This document shows, one piece after another, positions 9,848 to 19,984 of a DNA stretch of 64,000 nt. A program made the translations under genes and the position numbers. Below the pieces are notes generated by a model. The model did not search any database. It had not been told where the DNA came from and saw nothing but the letters and a program-made list of their open reading frames with translations. The DNA comes from Spirochaetes bacterium GWE1_32_154 (GTDB lineage: Bacteria; Spirochaetota; GWE2-31-10), in assembly GCA_001829315.1 (NCBI GenBank), contig MIAY01000034.1, forward strand, positions 28,845 through 92,844, written 5' to 3'. Each line of letters begins with the position of its first letter. Positions within the stretch are counted from its first letter, which is position 1.

Positions 9848-12034
9848 ATGACGGAAACCGATTTTAAAGGGGGCCTTGCAGATTTAAAAGATTTATTTGA
9901 TAAATTTGAAAAAGGTGATCTTTTTACATTGTATGAAATAAAAGAAGGTCTCGATAAAATCATTAAATTCATACCAAAAAAAATAGAAAAACTTTTTGGC
10001 GATTATCTCGGGGTTATACGAAGTTTTTTTACCGTAGATGTCAGTATGGAAAATGTTGATGAATTTATTGATGCCGGTTATTCACTTGTTGTTTCAATTG
10101 ATTCATATTATAAAGGTACGATAACACCAAAGGATTTTGAACAGGCTGTGATCGAAATAAAAAACAAAGCTAATGCTTTTGTCGATAAAAATGTTCTTCA
10201 TAATGATAAAGAAATATATCCGGAAGGGTACTTTGATAATATTGTTGACGATGAAGATATGTTAATGAAATTTTGTGATGAATTACGGGAACATATGGAT
10301 GAATCACAAATTACATTGATTGATTTGGAATTTGACAGCACGAATCAGGAGAATATTAACAAAGTTTTTAGAGCGTTTCATACCGCTAAAAGTTCCTCAG
10401 CATTTCTCGGTTTGAAAAACATTGAAGAAATTGCCCATAAAATGGAAGATATGCTTGTACTTGTCAGGGATAATAAATTGCAGGTTACAAAAGAATTAAT
10501 CGATGTTATTTTTTATGGTATCAATTTTTTCAGGGAACTCACATCAATTATTGAAACTGAGAAGTATGTTAGAACTAAAATTATCAGCAGTTATAAGAAT
10601 ATAAATATTTACAGTTACATTGATATCATAAAAGAAATTCTAGGAAATTATCATGTTAAGAAATTAGGTGAAATTTTATTAGAAGAGGGCAAACTTGATA
10701 AGGAATTAATTGAAACCATTCTAAAAAAACAGAATCAGGATAAAAATAAAAAATTCGGGCAAATCGCTGTCGAAGAGAAAATAATTACAGAAGATGAATT
10801 ACAACACGCTATGCAAAAACAAGCCGTACCTGTTAAAGTTAAAAGTGCTGTTTTTGTTAAAGTGTCAAATAATAAATTAAATGAATTAATAGATTTAGTT
10901 GGAGAACTCGTAATTAATCAATCGATGATGAGGCAGACAAAAACAGATAGCAGTAAAATAAATACTAATATGATATCATATGACACCTCATATACTCAGC
11001 TTGAGAAAATTACAACGAGTATAAAAAATATTGTTCTTTCTATGGGGATGGTGCCGGTTTCAGAAATATTCAATAAATTACGGGTGGTTATTAGAAATGC
11101 AGCAAATGAATTGAATAAAATGGTGAATGTGGAAATTGAAGGTGAATCGACCGAATTAGATAGAAATGTAATAGAAACTATTTATGATCCGTTAGTTCAT
11201 ATAGTTCGTAATGCTGTTGATCATGGTTTGGAAGATGCTGATGAAAGGGTCGCTGCCGGGAAGAATAATGTAGGTAAAATCAAAATTGAGGCTTTGCACA
11301 AAGGTAATAATATTGAAATAAAAATTATTGATGATGGTCATGGAATTGATCGTGACAGAGTATTGCAAAAAGCAATTGAAAAGGGGATGGTCTCTGCTGA
11401 AGATGCATCAAGGCTCGATGATAAGGAAATTTATAATTTTATGTTTTTACCGGGGTTTTCAACGGCAAAAACAGTTACAGAGTTATCCGGTAGAGGTGTT
11501 GGTCTTGATGTGGTAAAAAGAAATATCGATCAGATTCATGGAAAAGTTGAGATCCGGTCAGTTAAGGGGAAATATAGTCAGTTTATAATAAAGTTGCCTT
11601 TGACACTTGCAATTATTGATGGATTTGTTACTATTATAAATAATGTTAAGTACATTTTCCCATTCAATATTATTGAAGAAATAATTATTCCTGATGGTAT
11701 TAATATAAGTAAAATGGAAGACGGTCAAATTATGCTTTATCTGCGCAATGGTTATATCCCTGTTATATTTGCCGGAAAAACCTTTGATGAAGATACATAC
11801 AATACAGACTTGTCTACAATTTTAATTATTATAATAACATATCAGAATAAATATTATGGTATTGCTGTTGACGGTATTGCCGGTAAACAGGAAATTGTAA
11901 TAAAGAATTTAAATCAGGCACTTAATAATTTACGGATTTTTTCCGGCGGTACTATTTTTGGTGATGGAACAATTGGTTTTGTTGTTGATATAGAAGAATT
12001 TATGGAAAAATCGAAAGATGTAATAGAAGAGTAA
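9848..12034 (+). CDS. cheA: Chemotaxis histidine kinase CheA
   Basis: HPt (AFHTAKSSSAFLGLKNIEEIAHKMED), dimerisation and ATPase boxes (VHIVRNAVDHGLED, DDGHGIDRDRV, GRGVGLDVVKRNI), C-terminal CheW-like domain. Confidence 0.95.
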   Translation: MTETDFKGGLADLKDLFDKFEKGDLFTLYEIKEGLDKIIKFIPKKIEKLFGDYLGVIRSFFTVDVSMENVDEFIDAGYSLVVSIDSYYKGTITPKDFEQAVIEIKNKANAFVDKNVLHNDKEIYPEGYFDNIVDDEDMLMKFCDELREHMDESQITLIDLEFDSTNQENINKVFRAFHTAKSSSAFLGLKNIEEIAHKMEDMLVLVRDNKLQVTKELIDVIFYGINFFRELTSIIETEKYVRTKIISSYKNINIYSYIDIIKEILGNYHVKKLGEILLEEGKLDKELIETILKKQNQDKNKKFGQIAVEEKIITEDELQHAMQKQAVPVKVKSAVFVKVSNNKLNELIDLVGELVINQSMMRQTKTDSSKINTNMISYDTSYTQLEKITTSIKNIVLSMGMVPVSEIFNKLRVVIRNAANELNKMVNVEIEGESTELDRNVIETIYDPLVHIVRNAVDHGLEDADERVAAGKNNVGKIKIEALHKGNNIEIKIIDDGHGIDRDRVLQKAIEKGMVSAEDASRLDDKEIYNFMFLPGFSTAKTVTELSGRGVGLDVVKRNIDQIHGKVEIRSVKGKYSQFIIKLPLTLAIIDGFVTIINNVKYIFPFNIIEEIIIPDGINISKMEDGQIMLYLRNGYIPVIFAGKTFDEDTYNTDLSTILIIIITYQNKYYGIAVDGIAGKQEIVIKNLNQALNNLRIFSGGTIFGDGTIGFVVDIEEFMEKSKDVIEE

Positions 12035-12051
12035 TATGGAGGACCGGATAT

Positions 12052-12420
12052 ATGAAGATTTTTATAGTTGATGATTCAACCGTTGGTAGAGAAGTAATAA
12101 AAAAAGCTTTAGGAGTGTATGGCTATAATGATATTGAAGAAGCAAAAGACGGGGTTGATGCCCTTGAGCAAATTGAGTTAAAAAAACCTCTTGTAGATCT
12201 TTTTGTATTGGATATTAATATGCCTCGAATGGACGGGTTAACGCTTCTCGGGAAAATACGAACTATTTATAAAACAACACCTGTGGTTATGCTTACAACA
12301 GAAACTGATAAAGCAAAAATGGTAAAAGCAAAAGAATCCGGAGCAACAGGCTGGATAATTAAACCGTTTGATGCTGAAAAACTTGTAAAAGTTATTGAAA
12401 TGGTTGTACCGAAAAAATAA
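12052..12420 (+). CDS. cheY: CheY-like response regulator
   Basis: MKIFIVDDSTVGREVIKKAL...LFVLDINMPRMDGL...VVMLTTET...WIIKPFDAEKL; directly downstream of cheA. Confidence 0.9.
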   Translation: MKIFIVDDSTVGREVIKKALGVYGYNDIEEAKDGVDALEQIELKKPLVDLFVLDINMPRMDGLTLLGKIRTIYKTTPVVMLTTETDKAKMVKAKESGATGWIIKPFDAEKLVKVIEMVVPKK

Positions 12421-12432
12421 TTTGGATACATT

Positions 12433-12476
12433 GAGCCTCTTGTAAAACTATTTTTTCGATTTTTTGCAAGTGTTTC
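12433..12476 (+). repeat. Dispersed palindromic element, copy D, short form
   Basis: GAGCCTCTTGTAAAACTATTTTTTCGATTTTTTGCAAGTGTTTC; flanks CATT/TATT. Its right end provides the last base of the TAG stop of the minus-strand diguanylate cyclase. Confidence 0.7.
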
Positions 12477-13990
12477 TATTGTAGAGTGTTTTTTTTCTCA
12501 TTTTTCATAGTGTACATTCGATTGTCAGCAGTTTTAATTGCCTCTATGAGATTGTCACCTTTGTTTACGGTTTTTATACCAAATGAAAAATTAAGTTTGA
12601 CTTCAGATTGTTCTTTGTTGAGTATCTCAAGGTTTTTAAATAATCTTTCTCTTATAATTTCTACTGCCTTTTCATCAGTGCAAGGAAGGAATACAACAAA
12701 TTCGTCGCCACCAATTCGTGCAATCATATCATCGGTACGGAACTCTTTGAGTAGAAAATTGGACATTTTGCGGATTAATGTGTCACCGTATTCATGACCC
12801 TTTGTGTCATTTAAAGATTTCAGGCCATCAACATCGAACATAATAACCGATATTGGATATCGTCTGCCTGATGATAGTCGTTTAATTTCTTCATCAAAAT
12901 ATGTTCTGTTATATAAGCCGGTTAGTTGGTCATGGAAGCTCAAGTATTTGAATTTTTCTTCAATTTGTTTTCGATCAGTTACATCCCTGCCAACAAGAAC
13001 ACTTCCTCTCGGCTCATTAATTGATGTGTAAAACGGATAAATATTCATATCATAATATTTTATTTCATTATTTCTAAAGATTTTTACTTCAGTATTAAAT
13101 TGTTTTTTTGTATTAAAAGCATCAACAAAATCTGCCCATAAGTAGAAATGCTCAATTGCTTTCGTTCCAATAATTGAATCAAGTTTTCGGTCAAGAAGGT
13201 TTTCAGCGGCTTCGTTAGCATCAATAATATTTGAATCTTTATCAAGTACGATTATCCCGTCACTTATTTTATCAAAAACAATATCGCGTGCTATTGGTTT
13301 GAAGTTGAGATAATTATATTTAACGAAGATGAGTAATATATAAAAAGCACTTAACAATAATGCCGGAGGTGTTAAATTATAAGGTATTATTTTTTTAAGT
13401 TCCGGATAGTAATTTATAATTATTGAGACAAAATTAGCTAAAACAGGAAATAAAACAGCTATTTTCATATATAATGTCAAATTTTTATAATAGTTAAATT
13501 TTGATTTATTATAAAAACAAAATATAGTAGTTCCGCCAATCAATACAATATAAGTATAAGTAAGATGAATCCAATACCAAACCCCGAAATGAGGAATAAT
13601 TTCAAAATTAAAAATATATGATGGAAATAATATTGAGGAATTACCATCGAAAAAAAGGATCGATAAAGTAATGACCGGTTCGATAAATAAAAGGAAAATA
13701 ACCCAATGTTTGAGCATTTTCAGTTTATTAGTAAATGAAAGTACAAATAGTAAAAATGATGGATATATTAATATTATACCAAAGTATTTTAATTTAAACC
13801 AGAAAAAAGCCTGTGCACTGTTTGTTGCAGAGATTTCAAATGAATAAAATAATAACCATAAAAAAGCACCAATGAGTGTAAAAAAAAATACGTTAGAGCC
13901 TGTTATTTTTGAATTAACAAGAATAAAAGTACATGAAAGAATAAGAAAAAAAATTGTTATACATATAATGAGGTATAAATAATAAATCAA
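12476..13990 (-). CDS. Diguanylate cyclase: N-terminal 7TM sensor, PAS, GGDEF
   Basis: Multiple TMs, PAS (FDKISDGIIVLDKDSNIIDANEAAENLL), DQLTGLYNRTYFDEEI, RIGGDEFVVFLP. Confidence 0.93.
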   Translation of the reverse strand: MIYYLYLIICITIFFLILSCTFILVNSKITGSNVFFFTLIGAFLWLLFYSFEISATNSAQAFFWFKLKYFGIILIYPSFLLFVLSFTNKLKMLKHWVIFLLFIEPVITLSILFFDGNSSILFPSYIFNFEIIPHFGVWYWIHLTYTYIVLIGGTTIFCFYNKSKFNYYKNLTLYMKIAVLFPVLANFVSIIINYYPELKKIIPYNLTPPALLLSAFYILLIFVKYNYLNFKPIARDIVFDKISDGIIVLDKDSNIIDANEAAENLLDRKLDSIIGTKAIEHFYLWADFVDAFNTKKQFNTEVKIFRNNEIKYYDMNIYPFYTSINEPRGSVLVGRDVTDRKQIEEKFKYLSFHDQLTGLYNRTYFDEEIKRLSSGRRYPISVIMFDVDGLKSLNDTKGHEYGDTLIRKMSNFLLKEFRTDDMIARIGGDEFVVFLPCTDEKAVEIIRERLFKNLEILNKEQSEVKLNFSFGIKTVNKGDNLIEAIKTADNRMYTMKNEKKNTLQ

Positions 13991-14004
13991 ATTGTGAACC
14001 TCTG

Positions 14005-14346
14005 TTAACTAATGGCCTTTTTTAGTTCAAAGTAATTTGAAAAACCTAAGAGATCAAAAACTTTTACAATTTCGTCTTTTACATTAATGATTAATAAATT
14101 GCACAGTAATGTATCTGCATTTGTTTTCAGATACGTAAATGCCCCAATACCTGACGACGAAATATACACTAAGTTTTCACAGTCTATAATGATTTTTGTT
14201 TTATCTTTTATAAATAAGTTAAGACGAACTTGAAAATCGTATGAATTACTCGAGTCAATTGAGCCTAATACATTTATGTAGAGTATTTCATCAGAATCAG
14301 TGAAGAACGTGAAAGATAGTTTTTTATTGATTATAACTTTGTTCAT
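14005..14346 (-). CDS. STAS-domain anti-sigma-factor-antagonist-like protein
   Basis: NVLGSIDSSNSYDFQVRLNLFI...IIIDCENLVYISSSGIGAFTYLK: STAS phosphoserine motif. Confidence 0.88.
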   Translation of the reverse strand: MNKVIINKKLSFTFFTDSDEILYINVLGSIDSSNSYDFQVRLNLFIKDKTKIIIDCENLVYISSSGIGAFTYLKTNADTLLCNLLIINVKDEIVKVFDLLGFSNYFELKKAIS

Positions 14347-14486
14347 TATTTCCCCAAATAATAATTCTGTTATTAAATAATTAAATCTATTTTACCCAAT
14401 AAATTTTATTATATACTTAAATATGATTAAATAATATAACTATTTTGTCAATCACTTATAGAAAAAAACTTAAATTTATTAAAATA

Positions 14487-16370
14487 TTATATTTTATATT
14501 GAGCTATTGCTGATTCAAGTTTATTTATATCATCAAATGATGTTTTTGAATTTTCTTTTATTTGAAGAAATGATTCAATAAGTTCTTTGATTCCTTCTGT
14601 TTTATTATGTTCATTATCAGATATTTTTCGAGTATCTGCATTAATTATATCGATCGATTGTTTTAATTGTTCAATTTGATTGTGTTGAGTTATTGTATCT
14701 TTTTTAATATCAATTGATGCGTTAAGTAAATCATCAATTTTTGCTATATTTTCTCGAGCAGATTCAATTTGTTTCGTGGATTGGGCGGATATTCCGGTAA
14801 TCATCGTCGTAATAGAATTTGTCTTCTCGTGCATAGCAGTAAATGTTGATGATAAGTCTTTAAATATTTCTTCACCATTGATAATTTTATCTGAAATCTC
14901 ATCTATAAGTGATGAAATCATTTTTGCTGAACTTGCCGTATTTTGTGATAATTTTCTAATTTCTGAGGCAACTACAGCAAAACCTTTACCTTGTTCTCCT
15001 GCATGAGCAGCTTCTATTGAAGCATTCATTGATAAAAGGTTTGTTCTATCAGCAATATCAGAAATGATTTTTACGATATTTTGTACTTTTTTACCTGTTT
15101 CACTTATTTCAGAAATAGAATTTGTAGCCATTGATATGTTGTAATTGCTTTTTTGAAAAGCATCCTGTAGTTTATTAAATTCCTTATCAACCGATATCGT
15201 TAAATTTAAAACATTTTCAAATGATGTTATCATTGTTTTTAGTGAATTAGATGTTGTCTCTATTTTTGATGCCTGATTATTATTTTTATCAATTGATGTT
15301 TTGGTAATTTGAATAATTGAATTAACACTTGAAACCATATTTTCAATGTTTGTTATTTGAATTTTTATTTCTTTTTCAGTTAATAATATATTAGATTCAA
15401 TTTCAACCGCTCTCTCATGTGATTTATTAATTGTGCCATGCATTAAATTTCCTGATTGAGAAACTTGCATTGTTAATTGTTTTATTTTAACAAATGTAGA
15501 AAATAACCTGTCTATGAGAACATTTATTTTACTTGTAATTAACCCGATATCATCAAAATTGGTTAGAATTACTTTATCAGAAAGGTTCAGTTCTTCCCGA
15601 ATCATGTGGTTTAACTGAAGCAATAAATTTTTAAGATAAGACAGTGACTCGAAAATTATAATAAAAGCTATTAAACAGATAAGAAAAAATAACATTATAT
15701 TAATAAGAACAATGTTATTTATTGATTCTTTTAACAGGTTTTTTGAACTGTAACTTATAAAAAGAAGAATGTTTATAATAATCGGAAAAGATAATAATGC
15801 AGCTATAGGGAAAAATAATCTTTTTAATATTGTTGTTGTTCTTGTTTCGTTTTGATTAATTGTGAAGATTTTAAATTTCACTTTTGCTTCAATAAGAAAC
15901 CAGTTTAAAATTCGTGCTGTGATAAACCCGTTTATTATACCCCAGCAAATAGCTATGAGTAATCTGAATGTTAATTCCTGAGAATCAATAGCGATTCCTT
16001 TCAGGAATAATGGCAAGTAATTGATTGTAACACCGATTAAGTAAGAGAATGAACCGATTATAAAAAGAAATGGTGGAATCTTATCTATTGAACGGATACC
16101 TTTTTTTATTTCACTATCAGATAAAGTAATGTTGTTATCAATTTTTTTTATTACTTTTTCAGCTGGTTTATAAATAAGATAAACAAAATATGTAGATAAA
16201 GGGCCGAGAGTAAACACATTAACAACAAGTTTTTTTATAAAATGAATAGTCTGTTCTTTAGTGTATAAAACAATAAGAGGAACGAATATTCCATATAAAA
16301 AAATTGCCCCTGCGATACTGATAAAAGTTGCTAAAACAATTTTTAATGTTAAATAATTTTTTTTTTCCAT
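14487..16370 (-). CDS. Methyl-accepting chemotaxis protein, multi-TM
   Basis: ~6 TM segments, HAMP-like region, signalling tip ISDIADRTNLLSMNASIEAAHAGEQGKGFAVVASEIRKLSQNTASSAKMI. Confidence 0.92.
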   Translation of the reverse strand: MEKKNYLTLKIVLATFISIAGAIFLYGIFVPLIVLYTKEQTIHFIKKLVVNVFTLGPLSTYFVYLIYKPAEKVIKKIDNNITLSDSEIKKGIRSIDKIPPFLFIIGSFSYLIGVTINYLPLFLKGIAIDSQELTFRLLIAICWGIINGFITARILNWFLIEAKVKFKIFTINQNETRTTTILKRLFFPIAALLSFPIIINILLFISYSSKNLLKESINNIVLINIMLFFLICLIAFIIIFESLSYLKNLLLQLNHMIREELNLSDKVILTNFDDIGLITSKINVLIDRLFSTFVKIKQLTMQVSQSGNLMHGTINKSHERAVEIESNILLTEKEIKIQITNIENMVSSVNSIIQITKTSIDKNNNQASKIETTSNSLKTMITSFENVLNLTISVDKEFNKLQDAFQKSNYNISMATNSISEISETGKKVQNIVKIISDIADRTNLLSMNASIEAAHAGEQGKGFAVVASEIRKLSQNTASSAKMISSLIDEISDKIINGEEIFKDLSSTFTAMHEKTNSITTMITGISAQSTKQIESARENIAKIDDLLNASIDIKKDTITQHNQIEQLKQSIDIINADTRKISDNEHNKTEGIKELIESFLQIKENSKTSFDDINKLESAIAQYKI

Positions 16371-16413
16371 GACAGAATTATATGCAGTAAAAATTAAAAG
16401 TCAAATTTTTTTC

Positions 16414-16977
16414 TTAAAAAAATGCTTTAAATAATATATGTAAACCAATTCCGATAATAATAAGTCCGCCTGTTATTTCCGACCATTTTCCCATGAAATT
16501 TCCGACCAGTTTCCCAATAAAAACACCTGAAAATGATAATATCAAAGTAATCACGCCGATTATCGAAACTGAAATAATCAGAGGAACTCTGAGTATTCCT
16601 ATTGTAATTCCTGCTGCAAGTGCATCTATAGATGTTGCAATTGCAACAATGAATAAATGTTTACCTTTGGATATGTCGTAAATATCACAATCTTCTTTAA
16701 CCTCAAAAGCCTCAATTATCATTTTTAAACCGACTATAAACAGAAGAACGCATGCAATAACCGGACTGATTTTTTCCATTGACTTGCCGATTGCATGACC
16801 GCCAAACCACCCGATTAATGGCATGAGCGCTTGAAATAGTGCAGTTACTACAGCTAAACGTATGGCACTCCAGAAATTAGCCTTTCTATAGCAGACGCCA
16901 AACCCGACGCAAACAGAAAATGCATCCATTGCTAAGGCAAAACCAAGCAGAATAACAGATAGTAAACCGGTTGTCAT
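16414..16977 (-). CDS. mntP: Putative manganese efflux pump MntP
   Basis: LLGFALAMDAFSVCVGFG..., ATSIDALAAGITIGIL: duplicated MntP motif. Confidence 0.92.
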   Translation of the reverse strand: MTTGLLSVILLGFALAMDAFSVCVGFGVCYRKANFWSAIRLAVVTALFQALMPLIGWFGGHAIGKSMEKISPVIACVLLFIVGLKMIIEAFEVKEDCDIYDISKGKHLFIVAIATSIDALAAGITIGILRVPLIISVSIIGVITLILSFSGVFIGKLVGNFMGKWSEITGGLIIIGIGLHILFKAFF

Positions 16978-17049
16978 AATAAATCCCCCGGTGATTTATA
17001 GTATTTCATGGTTAAAAAGTAAAGTTATTGTTTTGGAAAGGTTAGTGTG

Positions 17050-17088
17050 TAATATAAGGTCACTAAAAATTGTAGTGACCTTATATTA
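17050..17088 (-). terminator. Perfect 16-bp stem hairpin (probable terminator)
   Basis: TAATATAAGGTCACTA-AAAATTG-TAGTGACCTTATATTA, just downstream of the minus-strand gene ending at 17098. Confidence 0.75.
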
Positions 17089-17097
17089 TATTTAGTA

Positions 17098-18471
17098 TTA
17101 TAGAGTAATTGAGCCTGAAACTTTTTTTACGGTATTCGTATCATAGTTAATTTCAAATAGCTTAGCATCCTGTACTAAATCTTCATCCCAGATAGAAATA
17201 TACCATTCACCGGAATCTGCATTTTTTGTTGCATATCCGATTGAATTGAGCCAGAAATCGTCAGTTGCATTTGTTGCATTGTCATTTGCAAATGATGAAG
17301 TGATAACAAGTTCTGTTGCATTTCCTGTGTAGTTTAATGTATATGATGAAGCATATTCAGTTTCATATTCATTATAATTATCATCATATTCACCGGCATC
17401 AAAAGAGTCATATTCGCCTGAATCGGTATATTTAATTCCGTCAAAACTGTATTGTGAACCGGTTAAATCACCTGTGCCATTAAATGTTTCTTTCCAATAG
17501 GCTTTTGTAGTTGAATCATCGTATGTTGTGTTTATATAGCCACCGTCATCATCGGCTAAACCTTTAACAAGGTATGAGTAATCCATTGAGCCCATATTTG
17601 ATGTAACACTGTAATCAACAAGAACACCGTTTTTAATACCTGTTTCCTGTGCACTAATAACATTTTTCATGTTGGTTGTGCCCATTGTAAAATCAATTTG
17701 AATACTGCTTTTTGGTAATGCTGCTGTAGCGTCATATGCAAATTTAACTGAATAGTTTAAATCTTCAGGCATTGAATCTGATGTAGTTTTAAAATTTGAA
17801 TAAATAAAAATTTTATTTTTTGTAAGATTCCATTTGATTGTCATTTCCATTTTTATTTGCATTTGCGTTTCTATATCTTCCTGAGTCCTATTCATTGATA
17901 CGATGTAATTATATCCGTCTGCAGGCGAGGCGTATTTTGTAATTGTCATTGCAGGACATGGAATTTCAGTTCCAATGGTTTTTTTCATTTCTTCTTCCAA
18001 CCCTTCTATATCTTCACCCCATTCCTGACATGACTCAAGGATTTTATTAACTATTTCTTCGGTATATATTATTTTGAAATCACCTTCTTTAATGGAATAT
18101 GGTGTATCATTAACTATTTTATTTTCTATTGATGCTAATACAATATCGATAAAGATAAAATACATATCAAATTGTTTCGCATACGTTTTAATACTTTTTA
18201 CACCATCTTTTAAAGTTTTATAACCTGAACTTTGACTCGTTTCACCTCGTGTAGATTGAACCAGCGGTGTATCTTTAGTTGCAGTTAAACTGGCAGGAAA
18301 TGTAACAACAAAATTGGGTGGTGCAATTTTATTCTGATAAGTCTTTTTTGTTTCCTGAGTTGCCGATGGCGTTGCTGTTGTTCCGTCATCAAGATTACAC
18401 CCTGTAGAAACAAACATTGTAATAAAAGAAATAAACATAATTGGCAGAAATCGAGCTATAATTTTTAACAT
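17098..18471 (-). CDS. Hypothetical lipoprotein
   Basis: MLKIIARFLPIMFISFITMFVSTGCNLDDG lipobox; start moved in from 18555 to the Met at the signal peptide. Confidence 0.8.
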   Translation of the reverse strand: MLKIIARFLPIMFISFITMFVSTGCNLDDGTTATPSATQETKKTYQNKIAPPNFVVTFPASLTATKDTPLVQSTRGETSQSSGYKTLKDGVKSIKTYAKQFDMYFIFIDIVLASIENKIVNDTPYSIKEGDFKIIYTEEIVNKILESCQEWGEDIEGLEEEMKKTIGTEIPCPAMTITKYASPADGYNYIVSMNRTQEDIETQMQIKMEMTIKWNLTKNKIFIYSNFKTTSDSMPEDLNYSVKFAYDATAALPKSSIQIDFTMGTTNMKNVISAQETGIKNGVLVDYSVTSNMGSMDYSYLVKGLADDDGGYINTTYDDSTTKAYWKETFNGTGDLTGSQYSFDGIKYTDSGEYDSFDAGEYDDNYNEYETEYASSYTLNYTGNATELVITSSFANDNATNATDDFWLNSIGYATKNADSGEWYISIWDEDLVQDAKLFEINYDTNTVKKVSGSITL

Positions 18472-18548
18472 GAAAAATCCTCCTATCGTTGTAATATAGA
18501 ACAATTTCGAAAAAAAACAATACTTTGTGTTTTTAATTATTTCACTCA

Positions 18549-18577
18549 TTGACAAGGTGTGTAAAATACTTTATAAC
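18549..18577 (+). promoter_or_regulatory. Sigma-70-type promoter for the biotin operon
   Basis: TTGACA (18549-18554), 17-bp spacer, TATAAC (18572-18577). Confidence 0.75.
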
Positions 18578-18578
18578 C

Positions 18579-18606
18579 GTTAACCATATTGTAGTTTAAG
18601 GTTAAC
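18579..18606 (+). promoter_or_regulatory. BirA-type biotin operator
   Basis: GTTAACC-N14-GGTTAAC dyad immediately upstream of bioA ATG; matches BirA operator architecture (two half-sites, ~14-16 bp spacer). Confidence 0.8.
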
Positions 18607-18610
18607 ACAA

Positions 18611-19984
18611 ATGAATAAAAAAGAAATTTTAGAAATTGATAAAAAGTATATATGGCATCCGTTTACTCAGCAGAGTGATTATGAGGACTATGATCCGCCG
18701 GTAATTGTCAGAGGAAAAAATCAGTTTTTATATGATGTTAATGGTCATAAATATTATGACACAATAGCATCATGGTGGACTTCAACAATCGGACATTGTA
18801 ATAGTAAAATAAACAAAGGCATTATAAAACAGCTGAAATTATTGGATCATGTCAATTTTTCAGGTTTTACTCATCCTTACGCTGTAGAACTGACCCGTGA
18901 AGTTGTCTCATTAATGCCTCCAGGGTTAAGTCGTGTTTTTTTCTCTGATAATGGTTCAACAGCTGTTGAAGCTGCTTTAAAAATTTCATTTCAGTATTAC
19001 AAAAATAAAGGGATTCAGGGCAAAACAGCATTTGTAAAATTTAAAAATGCCTATCACGGAGATACAATCGGGGCTGTTAGTGTCGGGGGTATTGAGGGGA
19101 TTCATGATGTTTTTAATGAATTGCAATTTAAATCATACATAACCGAGGCGCCTGTTTGTTATCAATGCCGGTATAGAAAATCATCATACACTTTTGATGC
19201 TGAAAATACCGGCTGTTCTTTTGAATGTTTTGCATCGATAGAAAAAACTATTCAGGAAAACCATGAAAAAATTGCTGCAGTTATCATTGAACCTTTATTG
19301 CAGGCAGCCGGCAAAATGAGTGTTTATCCAAAAGAGTATCTTCAGAAGTTACGATGTTTAACTGAAAAATTTAATGTATTATTAATATTTGATGAAGTAG
19401 CAACGGGGTTCGGGCGTGTCGGAACATTTTTTGCAATGGAGAGGGCTTGTGTAACCCCGGATATTATTACAGTCAGTAAAGGATTAACCGGAGGCTATTT
19501 GCCATTAGCATTAACGGTATGTCAGGAGTCATTATATCAGTCATTTCATGGAATGTATAATGAGGGAAAAACATTTTTACATGGTCATAGTTATACTGCA
19601 AATCCAATATGCTGTGCTGCTGCTATTGCAAATCTTAAAGAAATGCGAAGATTGCAATTACCACAATCAAAATGCAGTACTATTGATTATTTTCAGATGA
19701 AAATAAGAGATTTTCAGCAGTATGATTTTATTGGAGATATACGGTACATCGGTTTGGTTGGTGCAGTTGATATTGTTAAATCACGAAAATCCCGCCATAA
19801 ATTTGATGATAAAGAAAGAACCGGATTCAAAATATACAAGGAATCTTTAAAAAATAATATCGTATTACGATCTTTAGGAGATACCGTTTACTGGTTTTTA
19901 CCTTTTTCAATGAGTATCAAAGATATTGATATCATAATGGAGCGGACTTTAAAAAGTATTCGTGCGGTGATATCAGATGAATAG
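18611..19984 (+). CDS. bioA: Adenosylmethionine-8-amino-7-oxononanoate aminotransferase
   Basis: YIWHPFTQQSDY..., GSTAVEAALKISFQYY, LLIFDEVATGFGRVGTFFAME, TVSKGLTGGYLPLALT; first gene of bio operon. Confidence 0.96.
   Translation: MNKKEILEIDKKYIWHPFTQQSDYEDYDPPVIVRGKNQFLYDVNGHKYYDTIASWWTSTIGHCNSKINKGIIKQLKLLDHVNFSGFTHPYAVELTREVVSLMPPGLSRVFFSDNGSTAVEAALKISFQYYKNKGIQGKTAFVKFKNAYHGDTIGAVSVGGIEGIHDVFNELQFKSYITEAPVCYQCRYRKSSYTFDAENTGCSFECFASIEKTIQENHEKIAAVIIEPLLQAAGKMSVYPKEYLQKLRCLTEKFNVLLIFDEVATGFGRVGTFFAMERACVTPDIITVSKGLTGGYLPLALTVCQESLYQSFHGMYNEGKTFLHGHSYTANPICCAAAIANLKEMRRLQLPQSKCSTIDYFQMKIRDFQQYDFIGDIRYIGLVGAVDIVKSRKSRHKFDDKERTGFKIYKESLKNNIVLRSLGDTVYWFLPFSMSIKDIDIIMERTLKSIRAVISDE

Noticed and set aside
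16978-17049. Possible manganese riboswitch (yybP-ykoY) upstream of mntP
   Set aside because: Intergenic region is only ~70 nt, bounded by a terminator hairpin, and I could not see the aptamer motif.
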